Below are positions 1 through 6,314 of a DNA stretch of 15,705 bases, in pieces; within the stretch, counting starts at the first letter, position 1; each line of letters starts with the position of its first letter. Source of the DNA: Kordiimonadaceae bacterium UBA4441 (GTDB taxonomy: Bacteria; Pseudomonadota; Alphaproteobacteria; Sphingomonadales; Emcibacteraceae); NCBI GenBank assembly GCA_002390425.1, contig DGPL01000022.1, forward strand, positions 7,001 through 22,705. The letters are read 5' to 3'. The notes under the pieces were generated by a model. It was given only the letters and a program-made list of their open reading frames with translations. It had not been told where the DNA came from and did not search any database. Made by a program: the position numbers and the translations under genes.

Positions 1-24
1 GTTCGAACCCTGTCGGGCTCACCA
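1..24 (+). tRNA. tRNA, 3' end only (isotype not determinable)
   Basis: The first 24 bases read as the end of a tRNA: T-loop GTTCGAAC, the 3' half of the T-stem (CCTGT), the 3' half of the acceptor stem (CGGGCTC), discriminator A, and encoded CCA at 22-24. The matching 5' acceptor strand would be GAGCCCG. The anticodon lies left of the window, so the isotype cannot be read. A terminator follows directly, as expected for a terminal tRNA gene. Confidence 0.9.
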
Positions 25-30
25 TTTATC

Positions 31-59
31 AAAAAACCCGCTTTCGAGCGGGTTTTTTT
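31..59. terminator. Strong bidirectional intrinsic terminator
   Basis: CCCGCT (37-42) and AGCGGG (47-52) form a perfect stem closed by a TTCG tetraloop. An A-run lies on the left and a T7 run (53-59) on the right, so the hairpin is followed by a T-tract on both strands. On the plus strand it ends the tRNA transcript. On the minus strand it can end the transcript of the small ORF at 119-211. Confidence 0.93.
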
Positions 60-118
60 GTTTTTAAATATATTTTGCTTATGATTTTACGTTAAAGACT
101 GCCAGGGCCAATCTAATA

Positions 119-211
119 CTAGTATACAACCAAGTACGAAACGGTGACCGCTGTAATCAACGAAACCATAATAATAACGATGGGCGAAATAGTTTTACTT
201 TCTGTTTGCAT
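119..211 (-). CDS. 30-residue single-pass membrane peptide, FNR-box controlled
   Basis: This 30-codon ORF starts at ATG 211 and ends at TAG 119. It has a textbook ribosome binding site: AAGGAG at 219-224, 7 nt before the ATG. The peptide begins MQTESKTISP and continues with an uninterrupted hydrophobic run of about 20 residues (IVIIMVSLITAVTVSYLVVY), so a single transmembrane helix with a short polar N-terminus is expected. Upstream lie a -10-like TATTAT at 242-247 and a perfect FNR-type box at 267-280. Downstream, the hairpin at 31-59 ends the unit. I do not recognise the family; it does not resemble CydX or CcoQ sequences that I know. Anaerobic or microaerobic expression is inferred from the box. 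The clean RBS, the helix-like composition and the self-contained transcription unit make a chance ORF unlikely. Confidence 0.7.
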   Translation of the reverse strand: MQTESKTISPIVIIMVSLITAVTVSYLVVY

Positions 212-241
212 AATCTTTCTCCTTAATTTTGTACCTGTAAA

Positions 242-280
242 ATAATAAGGAAATTGGCGGACTTCTTTGATTTGGATCAA
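242..280 (-). promoter_or_regulatory. FNR/Anr/FixK-type operator with -10 element
   Basis: The 14-bp perfect palindrome TTGATTTGGATCAA at 267-280 matches the FNR/Anr consensus TTGAT-N4-ATCAA at every fixed position. On the minus strand a -10-like TATTAT lies at 247-242, which puts the likely start of transcription near 232-236. The box is then centred about 38-42 bp upstream, the class II activator position. The only gene so placed is the 30-codon ORF at 119-211. The exact regulator (FNR, FnrL, FixK or Dnr) cannot be told from the box. Confidence 0.75.
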
Positions 281-323
281 GAAATTTGCATAAATATCTT
301 TAAATCTACAGAAATTTATTTAT

Positions 324-349
324 GTCTGCTTTCGACCCAAAGCGGACAG
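324..349 (+). repeat. Dispersed palindrome, copy 1
   Basis: GTCTGCTTT (324-332) pairs with AAAGCGGAC (339-347) through 9 pairs, one of them T-G, around the loop CGACCC. Three more copies lie at 1178-1201, 1671-1694 and 3967-3990. This copy sits between the FNR box and the promoter of the DUF6090 gene. Confidence 0.8.
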
Positions 350-364
350 TCGCAGAAGAGCGTT

Positions 365-393
365 TTGACCTCAAACGGCAATTAAGATAAGCT
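365..393 (+). promoter_or_regulatory. Candidate sigma-70 promoter of the DUF6090 gene
   Basis: TTGACC (365-370), a 17-bp spacer and TAAGCT (388-393) precede the RBS at 405-410. A nearly identical pair (TTGACG, 17 bp, TAAGCT) precedes the sulfite dehydrogenase gene at 8776-8804. The -35 is good and the -10 weak, so this is a prediction only. Confidence 0.4.
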
Positions 394-416
394 CTCTTCA
401 TCAAGGGGAGAGAATA

Positions 417-1154
417 ATGATACTTCGTCGCCTAGCGTCCGCCATCCGACACCAGAACTGGTCTCAGATCATCATCGAAATACTGATCGTCGTGATCGGT
501 ATCTTCCTTGGTCTTCAATTACAGGCAGCATATGAGGAACGTCAGGAACGAGCACAGGAACAAGCATACTTGGAACGCATGCATGCTGAACTTGTAAATG
601 TAGAAGATGCTTTTGAAGATTATCGCGGCCAATATGTAATGTATACCAATAGATTTTCAGAACTTTTGGAAGCCATTTCAATAAGTGTCAATGATATTGA
701 ACTTGATGAAAACCATTGCAGAACAATTGCTAATTCACACATATACATAGAGACAGCGATTTCTCTACCCACCATGACCGAATTAATTTCAAGTGGCCGT
801 TTATCCACGGTGTCTGATCAGGGACTGCGGGAAGCAATTGCAAATTATCTTATTGAAGATGACAGAGGTGATCAGGTGCTTACTGGTTTTTACAGTGACC
901 GACTTGAACTATCGAGCAAATACCCTGAACTCATCGCCTATGATTTTGGAGGTGATTATAATAGTTTTCAAGGTACAGTTGATTTCACCTGTGATTTCCA
1001 AGCCATGCGCAATAGCCGACCGTTCAAAAACGATTTACTTATGAATGCGAGACGCATGCGGGCTTTTAATAGTGGTGAAATTAATGAAGTTGAAATGATT
1101 TTTTCCATTCATGATCAGGTTGACCTAATTCTCGGCATTACCCATGAAAAATAA
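417..1154 (+). CDS. DUF6090-like membrane-anchored protein
   Basis: A 245-residue protein of unknown function. Residues 1-17 are basic and amphipathic (RRLASAIRHQNW). A single transmembrane helix follows at about 18-36 (IIIEILIVVIGIFLGLQLQ), then a charged coiled-coil-like stretch (EERQERAQEQAYLERMHAEL) and a mainly helical soluble part. This N-terminal layout is typical of the DUF6090 proteins common in marine bacteria; the family name is from recognition, not a search. ATG 417 has a good RBS (AGGGGAG at 404-410). The gene appears monocistronic, with the HU gene converging on it. Palindromic repeats lie on both sides in opposite orientation (324-349 and 1178-1201). No enzymatic motif is visible. 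Confidence 0.85.
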   Translation: MILRRLASAIRHQNWSQIIIEILIVVIGIFLGLQLQAAYEERQERAQEQAYLERMHAELVNVEDAFEDYRGQYVMYTNRFSELLEAISISVNDIELDENHCRTIANSHIYIETAISLPTMTELISSGRLSTVSDQGLREAIANYLIEDDRGDQVLTGFYSDRLELSSKYPELIAYDFGGDYNSFQGTVDFTCDFQAMRNSRPFKNDLLMNARRMRAFNSGEINEVEMIFSIHDQVDLILGITHEK

Positions 1155-1177
1155 AAATTGACAGCGGTAAAATAAAC

Positions 1178-1201
1178 GGCCGCTTTTGGCCGAAAGCAGA
1201 C
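1178..1201 (-). repeat. Dispersed palindrome, copy 2
   Basis: Read on the minus strand, GTCTGCTTT begins the unit and AAAGCGGCC ends it, around a CGGCCA loop. Two stem positions are mismatched, so this is the most degraded copy. It lies just downstream of the DUF6090 gene, beside the HU terminator, and is inverted relative to copy 1. Both copies share the GTCTGC variant of the arm. Confidence 0.7.
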
Positions 1202-1207
1202 GTTCAC

Positions 1208-1245
1208 AAAAAAGTGGCAAAGTAACATGACCGTTAGTTTGCCAT
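1208..1245 (-). terminator. Intrinsic terminator of the HU gene
   Basis: TGGCAAAGTAAC (1215-1226) and GTTAGTTTGCCA (1233-1244) form a 12-bp stem with one mismatch and a 6-nt loop. On the minus strand the hairpin is followed by six T (1213-1208). It begins 20 nt past the HU stop codon, the usual place for a terminator. Confidence 0.8.
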
Positions 1246-1264
1246 CTTCTTGTTAAACAATAAG

Positions 1265-1540
1265 TTATTTATTAACTGCGTCTTTTAGGCTTTTGCCAGC
1301 CTTAAACTTAGGTCTTGTTGACGCTGCTATTTGGATGGCTTCACCTGTTCGAGGATTGCGACCAGTTGATGCTGCTCTACTTGCTGTACTGAATGTGCCA
1401 AAGCCCGTCATACGAACCTCGCCTCCAGCAGCTAAAGCGCCTGAAATAGCATCTATAACGCTGTCAACTGCTTTACCAGCATCTGTTTTAGATAATCCCG
1501 CGGAATTTGCGACACCATCGATAAGTTCATTTTTATTCAT
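1265..1540 (-). CDS. hupB: HU-family DNA-binding protein
   Basis: A 91-residue protein of the HU/IHF family, close to the usual length of about 90. It starts MNKNELIDGVA and contains the dimer-core segment MTGFGTF (44-50) and the DNA-contacting arm with GRNPRTGEAI (60-69). It ends with KFKAGKSLKDAVNK, the conserved C-terminal helix. The family binds DNA non-specifically as a dimer and compacts and bends the nucleoid. The G-R-N-P-R-T-G arm and lack of IHF-specific features favour HU over IHF. ATG 1540 has a GGAAG RBS. The gene is monocistronic, with a hairpin terminator at 1208-1245 and an AT-rich promoter region upstream. Whether it is the alpha- or beta-type HU cannot be decided from this window. 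Confidence 0.97.
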   Translation of the reverse strand: MNKNELIDGVANSAGLSKTDAGKAVDSVIDAISGALAAGGEVRMTGFGTFSTASRAASTGRNPRTGEAIQIAASTRPKFKAGKSLKDAVNK

Positions 1541-1561
1541 AATTACTTCCTATAATTTGAT

Positions 1562-1590
1562 ATTATTATAAATTAATCCCCACTTTTCAA
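1562..1590 (-). promoter_or_regulatory. Candidate promoter of the HU gene
   Basis: On the minus strand TTGAAA (1590-1585), a 17-bp spacer and AATAAT (1567-1562) form a plausible sigma-70 promoter, 21 bp upstream of the ATG. The run of overlapping TATAAT-like hexamers makes the exact -10 uncertain. Confidence 0.4.
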
Positions 1591-1670
1591 CATAAGGTCA
1601 AACTAACATATTGAAAGAGTTTCATCCTAACTGGAATATAATAGGAAAGGCAATTATATATTTTATGGAT

Positions 1671-1694
1671 GTCCGCTTTCGGCCATAAGCGGAC
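1671..1694 (+). repeat. Dispersed palindrome, copy 3
   Basis: GTCCGCTTT (1671-1679) pairs with TAAGCGGAC (1686-1694) through 8 of 9 positions around the loop CGGCCA. It lies between the divergent HU and phytanoyl-CoA dioxygenase-family genes. A flanking ACTC follows the right arm. Confidence 0.8.
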
Positions 1695-1770
1695 ACTCAG
1701 TTTGGTCTCACAAAGTTTACTTGTGGCCATTAATTTTATATGTTTATTATAAAAATTAAAAGAGGTGAAA

Positions 1771-2565
1771 ATGATAAAAACACTTAATAAAAACTCGTCT
1801 ATTGATGAAATCATGAAGGCCTTACATAGCGATGGCGCTGTAATTGTTGCCAATCTGGTTGATGATGAAGTGGTGGATAAGGTATTAAAAGAGCTAAAGC
1901 CCCATTATGACAAGCAAGGCACCAAGTTTCAGAGTGATTTCAACGGTTATACGACGCTAAGGCTATATACGGTGCCGGGAAAATCGCGGGCATCATTTGA
2001 ATTGCTGGCGCATCCACGTGTGATGGAAGTATGCGACGCAGTTTTGCTTCCTCATTGTGAAAATTATCAGGTGGGCAGTAGTACTGCAATTGAAATTTAT
2101 CCCGGAGAAAAAAAACAAGAATTACACCGCGATGATGATTTTTATCCTAAACGAATTCCCGGAGTTGAATGGCAAGTAAGCGCTTTATGGGCGTTTGATG
2201 ATTTTACCGAAGAAAATGGCGCAACTAGAGTTGTACCTAAAAGTCATGATTTGCGCGAAATTGATGATATACCTGAAGATGATGTCGTCCAAGCCGTCAT
2301 GCCAAAGGGGTCAGTGCTTTTTTATATGGGAGCGACTGTGCACGGTGGTGGTGCTAATAACAGTGAATTATCACGCGGATGTATGATTAGCACCTATAGT
2401 CTTGGCTGGTTAAAGCAGGAAGAAAACCATTATTTAAGCATTCCTCGCGAAGTTGTTGATAGTTATCCTGATCAGATCCGTCGTTTATTGGGGTATCAGT
2501 CCCACGGTCCAGAACTTGGTACTTATCCCGGTGTGCCTGATGGGGTATGGCCAGAGGATGACTAA
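1771..2565 (+). CDS. Phytanoyl-CoA dioxygenase (PhyH) family protein
   Basis: A 264-residue non-heme Fe(II)/2-oxoglutarate oxygenase. Numbered from ATG 1771, the iron ligands are H119 and D121 (LHRDDDF) and H191 (TVHGGGANNS), with R202 (LSRGCM) positioned to bind 2-oxoglutarate. The segment NGATRVVPKSH is the family hallmark before the distal half of the barrel. An in-frame GTG at 1765 would add two residues, but it lies inside the RBS (AGAGGTG, 1761-1767), so ATG 1771 is preferred. PhyH proteins hydroxylate diverse small molecules, and the substrate cannot be read from sequence. The convergent MFS transporter (2628-3857) may handle the substrate or product, but that is inference from adjacency. 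Confidence 0.9.
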   Translation: MIKTLNKNSSIDEIMKALHSDGAVIVANLVDDEVVDKVLKELKPHYDKQGTKFQSDFNGYTTLRLYTVPGKSRASFELLAHPRVMEVCDAVLLPHCENYQVGSSTAIEIYPGEKKQELHRDDDFYPKRIPGVEWQVSALWAFDDFTEENGATRVVPKSHDLREIDDIPEDDVVQAVMPKGSVLFYMGATVHGGGANNSELSRGCMISTYSLGWLKQEENHYLSIPREVVDSYPDQIRRLLGYQSHGPELGTYPGVPDGVWPEDD

Positions 2566-2627
2566 CTTTTACATGAAATAGAGGATCATTGTGATATCGA
2601 TATTTATTTCACTACCTACAAGCGTAT

Positions 2628-3857
2628 CTAGATTTTCAAGTTTGTTATTCTCTGAATTTTTCGGTAAATCACATAAGCTGCAACTACGCCGATCAAGCTT
2701 GAAAAGGAGATACATAAAAACAGGTACTGATATCCAGAAGCGTCTGGATAAGCATCTAAAATCATTCCCCCCAATGTGGGCATAAATATATCTGGCGTAT
2801 ACGCAATTACTGAGATAATTCCTGTTGCGGTTCCCGTTGCTGCTAGCGGAACATTACCTTGTTCCAAGAGGGAAAAATAAGTTCCCCTAAGTGCATAGAC
2901 AGTGGCCGTAAGAGCAGCGACATTGATTATCAGAAAAGGCAAGAGTTCTTGAGACCCCGCAATGAGGCCAAACATTAAGAAACCGGATGTCATGATTATA
3001 CAAAAGCCTAATATAGCTTTTGCAGGACCAATCTTATCAGCAAAAAAACCAGCCGCTATGGCGGCAAAAGGCGTGACCCAGTATTTACCGGCCCCAATAG
3101 CACCACCTCCAACTTCACCCAATTCGAACACCTCAGTCGCATAAGGGGTAAAAAATATTGTGCCCCACATGGCGGTATTGGTTGCCATAATAATAAGTGC
3201 AATTAGCCAAATGACGGGTAATTTCAAAATGTATATAATTTGATTGGTCGCCACTTTTGGTTGCTTTTCGTGTATAGATATGCCGTCCGTCATAATTCGC
3301 CATACTAAAAGTGCTAAAATCAAAGTATAGCAAGATATCCAAATAATATTTTCTGAGACAGCCTTATCATCACCTCCACTATACGCAAAAACCGTTAATA
3401 GGACCGTTGTAGCTATCACCTCCGAAATATTTCTTCCTCCTTCAAGAATACCGTAGGTCTTTCCTTGATCTTCTTTAGTGCCCCAACAACGTGTGGCTTT
3501 GATCATTGCTGACCATAATATTCCGGCGCTGGTTACGCCCCAAATTCCGAATAATATCAAGCAGATTTCAAAAGACGGCAAAGTCGAGAAAATAAATCCT
3601 GTGAGGGCGTTAGTCACGAGTGCGATTGTTATAAGTTTTCGCGGAGAAAAGCGATCTGCTAACCATCCCCCTGGAAAATAAGCGATTAAAGACACAGCAC
3701 CGAAGGTACTTAAAAGAAGCCCCATTTGGGTTTTTGTAAACCCAAAGGCATTCTGCATTGGAACATAGAAAATATCTGAAAATAAAGGCAGCCAAAAAAT
3801 AACACTACCGGATAAGCATAATAGCCCCATCGTTAGCCATTTTTCAGTAACCGTCAT
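2628..3857 (-). CDS. MFS transporter
   Basis: A 409-residue major facilitator superfamily permease, a normal length for the family, with about 12 hydrophobic segments. Motif A is clear in the loop after TM2: GGWLADRFSPRK (63-74). A long polar loop around residues 220-235 (GISIHEKQPKVATN) separates the two six-helix halves. ATG 3857 has a strong RBS (AGGGAGAG on the minus strand). It runs tail to tail with the PhyH gene, leaving about 60 bp between stop codons, and no clear terminator hairpin is visible there. Subfamily and substrate are not evident; the motif A loop and a WGTKEDQGKTYG segment resemble organic-anion or phosphate-ester MFS carriers only loosely. Confidence 0.9.
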   Translation of the reverse strand: MTVTEKWLTMGLLCLSGSVIFWLPLFSDIFYVPMQNAFGFTKTQMGLLLSTFGAVSLIAYFPGGWLADRFSPRKLITIALVTNALTGFIFSTLPSFEICLILFGIWGVTSAGILWSAMIKATRCWGTKEDQGKTYGILEGGRNISEVIATTVLLTVFAYSGGDDKAVSENIIWISCYTLILALLVWRIMTDGISIHEKQPKVATNQIIYILKLPVIWLIALIIMATNTAMWGTIFFTPYATEVFELGEVGGGAIGAGKYWVTPFAAIAAGFFADKIGPAKAILGFCIIMTSGFLMFGLIAGSQELLPFLIINVAALTATVYALRGTYFSLLEQGNVPLAATGTATGIISVIAYTPDIFMPTLGGMILDAYPDASGYQYLFLCISFSSLIGVVAAYVIYRKIQRITNLKI

Positions 3858-3966
3858 TCAACTCTCCCTTACTAGACCATAAAAGGTATTGGAAAAATTG
3901 CAATCCGAAGTTTATCCATACACCTAGAATTACTCCAGTAACTTATTTTTCATTAGATGTGTGAAC

Positions 3967-3990
3967 GTCCGCTTTGGGTCGTTAGCGGAC
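3967..3990 (-). repeat. Dispersed palindrome, copy 4
   Basis: GTCCGCTTT (3967-3975) and TTAGCGGAC (3982-3990) pair through 7 outer positions; the inner positions are mismatched. Read on the minus strand the loop region is CGACCC, as in copy 1, so this copy is inverted relative to copies 1 and 3. It lies between the divergent MFS and MoaF-like genes. Confidence 0.75.
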
Positions 3991-4030
3991 ATTCGATATT
4001 TTATCATTCATTTTTACAATGTCTTGTTTT

Positions 4031-4059
4031 TTGCTTTATGGGTTTTATTTTTGTATAGG
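4031..4059 (+). promoter_or_regulatory. Candidate promoter of the MoaF-like gene
   Basis: TTGCTT (4031-4036), a 17-bp spacer and TATAGG (4054-4059) match sigma-70 hexamers at 4 of 6 positions each. They lie about 75 bp before the start codon at 4137. In such AT-rich sequence this could be chance. Confidence 0.3.
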
Positions 4060-4136
4060 GATTTGGCGTTCAAAAATGAAGGAAATTTTACAGAATAATT
4101 TAATTGATATATGCTCTATAAATGGGAGATATGATC

Positions 4137-4487
4137 ATGAAAATTTCAACGGGAAATAATGGCCTTGCTAATAAAAAGATTGAATATACTTATTCTACGG
4201 GTGAAAAAGTTATCTTAAAAATCGGCCCAAAAACTCTAGAGTTTTTATGGATAGGGGGCCATCTTGACGATCTTAAGATTGATAACTTAGAATATATTTG
4301 TACTGAAACAAGAAAAGGGCAATTCTTGCTTAAGTGGCATAATTTAATCGCCAAATCATACGTAACTTTATTGATCGATGTTCAAGAGATGCAGTTGCAT
4401 GGTTCAGCGATTATGTTTTATCAGAGTGAAGAAATATCAGAAATTTTTGATCAAGCTACAATCACTAGTATTTCTGATTTAAAGTAA
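4137..4487 (+). CDS. MoaF-like small beta-barrel protein
   Basis: A 116-residue soluble protein without signal peptide or membrane segment. Its pattern of alternating beta strands includes an IEYTYSTGEKVILKIG segment near the N-terminus, then a FLLKWHNL segment and TLLIDVQEM. This resembles the single-domain MoaF/lipocalin-like fold associated with molybdenum cofactor biosynthesis protein F homologues; the match is by eye and only moderate. ATG codons at 4122 and 4131 are also in frame, but GGGAG (4124-4128) is spaced correctly only for ATG 4137. No catalytic residues are evident. The relic methyltransferase follows 35 bp downstream. The molybdenum-dependent sulfite dehydrogenase in this window is 4.3 kb away and gives only weak contextual support. 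Confidence 0.55.
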   Translation: MKISTGNNGLANKKIEYTYSTGEKVILKIGPKTLEFLWIGGHLDDLKIDNLEYICTETRKGQFLLKWHNLIAKSYVTLLIDVQEMQLHGSAIMFYQSEEISEIFDQATITSISDLK

Positions 4488-4522
4488 AATCGCTTTAGTT
4501 TTTAAAATGGTTATCAAAAGAT

Positions 4523-4969
4523 ATGAATGAACATGATTTATATATGAATGACTTTATGAGAGTCTATGAAACTCTGGACTATTGGGGACCGGGGAGTGGG
4601 GCTGATACTTTAAAAGCATTAAAAATGGTATCCTTGCCCCCAAAGTCAATTTTGGATATAGGGTGCGGTAAGGGACTTGCCACAAAGGTACTTGCGGAAA
4701 ATAGTGATGCGGTTGTTACGGCCCTTGATAATGAACAATCTGCGCTTAATAGGTTAGAAGGCCGCTTTAATAAACTTGGCATGTCTGATCGATTAAAACC
4801 GTAAACGCAAGCATGGATGAATTATTATGGCCCGCTTGATATAAGATTAAAAGAGCTTGAAAGCGAAATGGCGAATTCCGCTGGCTATAAAGATATCAAA
4901 CATGAAGTTGAGATAGCCATGCGATATGCCGAAGAGTTCGGTTATCATATGTTTATTCTAAAGGTCTAA
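4523..4969 (+). pseudogene. Relic of a class I SAM-dependent methyltransferase
   Basis: The first 93 codons give the N-terminus of a Rossmann-fold methyltransferase. They include the SAM-binding motif I ILDIGCGKGLATKVL (43-57) and the acidic end of strand 2 (VTALDNEQSAL). Translation then stops at TAA 4802-4804. The same frame continues past the stop for 54 codons to TAA 4967-4969, reading AWMNYYGPLDIRLKEL and then EEFGYHMFILKV. That is the typical C-terminal end of this methyltransferase group, where a W-x-x-YY-x-PL segment follows the catalytic core. Intact relatives are about 240-270 residues, so roughly 100 residues of the middle (motifs II-IV) are missing. An internal deletion plus a nonsense codon best explains this. 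A short functional 93-residue product is unlikely. No strong RBS precedes ATG 4523. Confidence 0.8.
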
Positions 4970-5123
4970 TTAATTTCATAAATTATACATTTGAAATTAT
5001 GAAATTTTAATGGGAAAGAAAGTTCTTGCATAAACAGACTTTTAGCATTTAAGGTCAATAGGTTGCGAAAAAATTATAAAGTTATGCAAGCCACGAAATA
5101 AATCGCTTTATTGGTTTGTTAAA
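4970..5123 (+). promoter_or_regulatory. AT-rich leader with inverted repeats before the PLP-lyase operon
   Basis: This 154-bp gap holds no ORF. It carries a perfect 10-bp inverted repeat, AATTTCATAA (4972-4981) and TTATGAAATT (4997-5006). It also holds an 8-bp pair, TTGCATAA (5026-5033) and TTATGCAA (5082-5089). A TATAAA lies at 5075-5080 without a convincing -35. The promoter of the operon starting at 5124 is probably here, and the repeats may be regulator sites. I see no SAM-type riboswitch. Confidence 0.35.
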
Positions 5124-6314
5124 ATGCAGTTGAATTTTATGGCCATTGATCAAATTGATATAGATATATGTACATCATTAAGTGCAGAGGAAGTTTCAGG
5201 TTCAAACCCCGTAACACCGCCCATATACCAAACGTCCTTGTTTACGTTTCCAACTTTTGAAAAATTGGTTGGGGCATTGGATGATGAAAATAAAAATATC
5301 CTTTATTCCCGTGGGCGAAACCCAACGGTTGCGATCCTTGAAAATAAGTTATGCGCATTAGAGCAAGGCGAAGATTGCAAAGTATTTGCGTCTGGTATGG
5401 GGGCAATCAGCAGTGTTTTCATGGGGCTACTAAATCAAGGGGATCATGTGTTATTCGTCAATGATATTTATGGCCCTACCATGCAACTTGCGGATCATCT
5501 TAAAGGGTTTGGGATTTCCCATGATCGGGTAAGTCAGAATGAAGCAGAGGACCTTGAGCAATTCATCAAGCCCAATACCAAGTTAATTTGGCTCGAAAGT
5601 CCGGGGACGATGAAGTTTGAGTTTGTGGACCTTAAGAAAATTTCAGAATTCGCGAAAGCGAAAGGTATTCTAACCGGCATCGATAACACATGGGCGACGC
5701 CATTATTTCAAAAGCCGATCACTATGGGGATTGATATTGTTGTTCATTCTTGTTCAAAATATATTGGTGGGCATAGTGATACCATTGCCGGTGCAGTGAT
5801 TAGTAAAAAAGAAATCATTGAAAAAATATTTTATAATGCATTTTTGCTTAATGGCGCTGCGGCGGGCCCGTTTGATGCATGGTTATTATTAAGAGGGCTT
5901 CGCACGTTACCCGTTAGAATGAGCGAACATCAATCCAATGCAATAGATGTGATCAATTATTTAAAAGACCATGAAAAAATCGCGAATATTTATTATCCAG
6001 ACCTTTCCACGGATTTAAAACCAAAGGATAAACAATTATCCGGGACAAGTGGATTGTTTAGTTTTGATTTAGTTTCTGGCGGATATCAAGAGGTGAGCAC
6101 ATTTTTAAATAATTTAACTAGATTTAAAATTGGGGTTAGCTGGGGAGGTTTTGAAAGTCTTGCCATTTCACCAAACAGAGGAAAAAATGAAAACCAATTA
6201 TCCGAGATTGGATTTTCAACATCGATGATTAGACTTTCCGTAGGATTAGAGAATTCACAGCAATTAATTGCTGATATCGATCAGGCGCTTTCGAAAGTAA
6301 TTGTTAGTGGTTGA
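5124..6314 (+). CDS. Cystathionine beta-lyase-like PLP enzyme (Cys/Met metabolism family)
   Basis: A 396-residue fold-type I PLP enzyme of the Cys/Met metabolism family, normal length. The cofactor-binding segment SCSKYIGGHSD gives Lys212 as the Schiff-base lysine. Y61 and R63 (YSRGRNPT) bind the PLP phosphate of the partner subunit, and D187 (GIDNTWATPLF) contacts the pyridine nitrogen. The C-terminal GVSWGGFESLA and SMIRLSVGLE carry the substrate-binding region, with the arginine expected to hold the substrate carboxylate. The SWGGFESL form points to cystathionine beta-lyase (MetC), which splits cystathionine to homocysteine, pyruvate and ammonia. A gamma-lyase or other C-S lyase cannot be excluded. 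No good RBS precedes ATG 5124; an in-frame ATG at 5139 is an alternative. The next gene overlaps its 3' end. Confidence 0.88.
   Translation: MQLNFMAIDQIDIDICTSLSAEEVSGSNPVTPPIYQTSLFTFPTFEKLVGALDDENKNILYSRGRNPTVAILENKLCALEQGEDCKVFASGMGAISSVFMGLLNQGDHVLFVNDIYGPTMQLADHLKGFGISHDRVSQNEAEDLEQFIKPNTKLIWLESPGTMKFEFVDLKKISEFAKAKGILTGIDNTWATPLFQKPITMGIDIVVHSCSKYIGGHSDTIAGAVISKKEIIEKIFYNAFLLNGAAAGPFDAWLLLRGLRTLPVRMSEHQSNAIDVINYLKDHEKIANIYYPDLSTDLKPKDKQLSGTSGLFSFDLVSGGYQEVSTFLNNLTRFKIGVSWGGFESLAISPNRGKNENQLSEIGFSTSMIRLSVGLENSQQLIADIDQALSKVIVSG

Noticed and set aside
2591..2785. 64-codon plus-strand ORF at the end of the MFS gene.
   Set aside because: It is mostly antisense to the MFS coding region and lacks an RBS.
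4075..4158. 27-codon ORF (MKEILQNN...) overlapping the start of the MoaF-like gene.
   Set aside because: No RBS precedes it and it overlaps the better-supported start at 4137; no recognisable composition.
4970..5123. SAM-II or other methionine-related riboswitch before the PLP-lyase gene.
   Set aside because: No conserved riboswitch core could be recognised; only simple inverted repeats are present.
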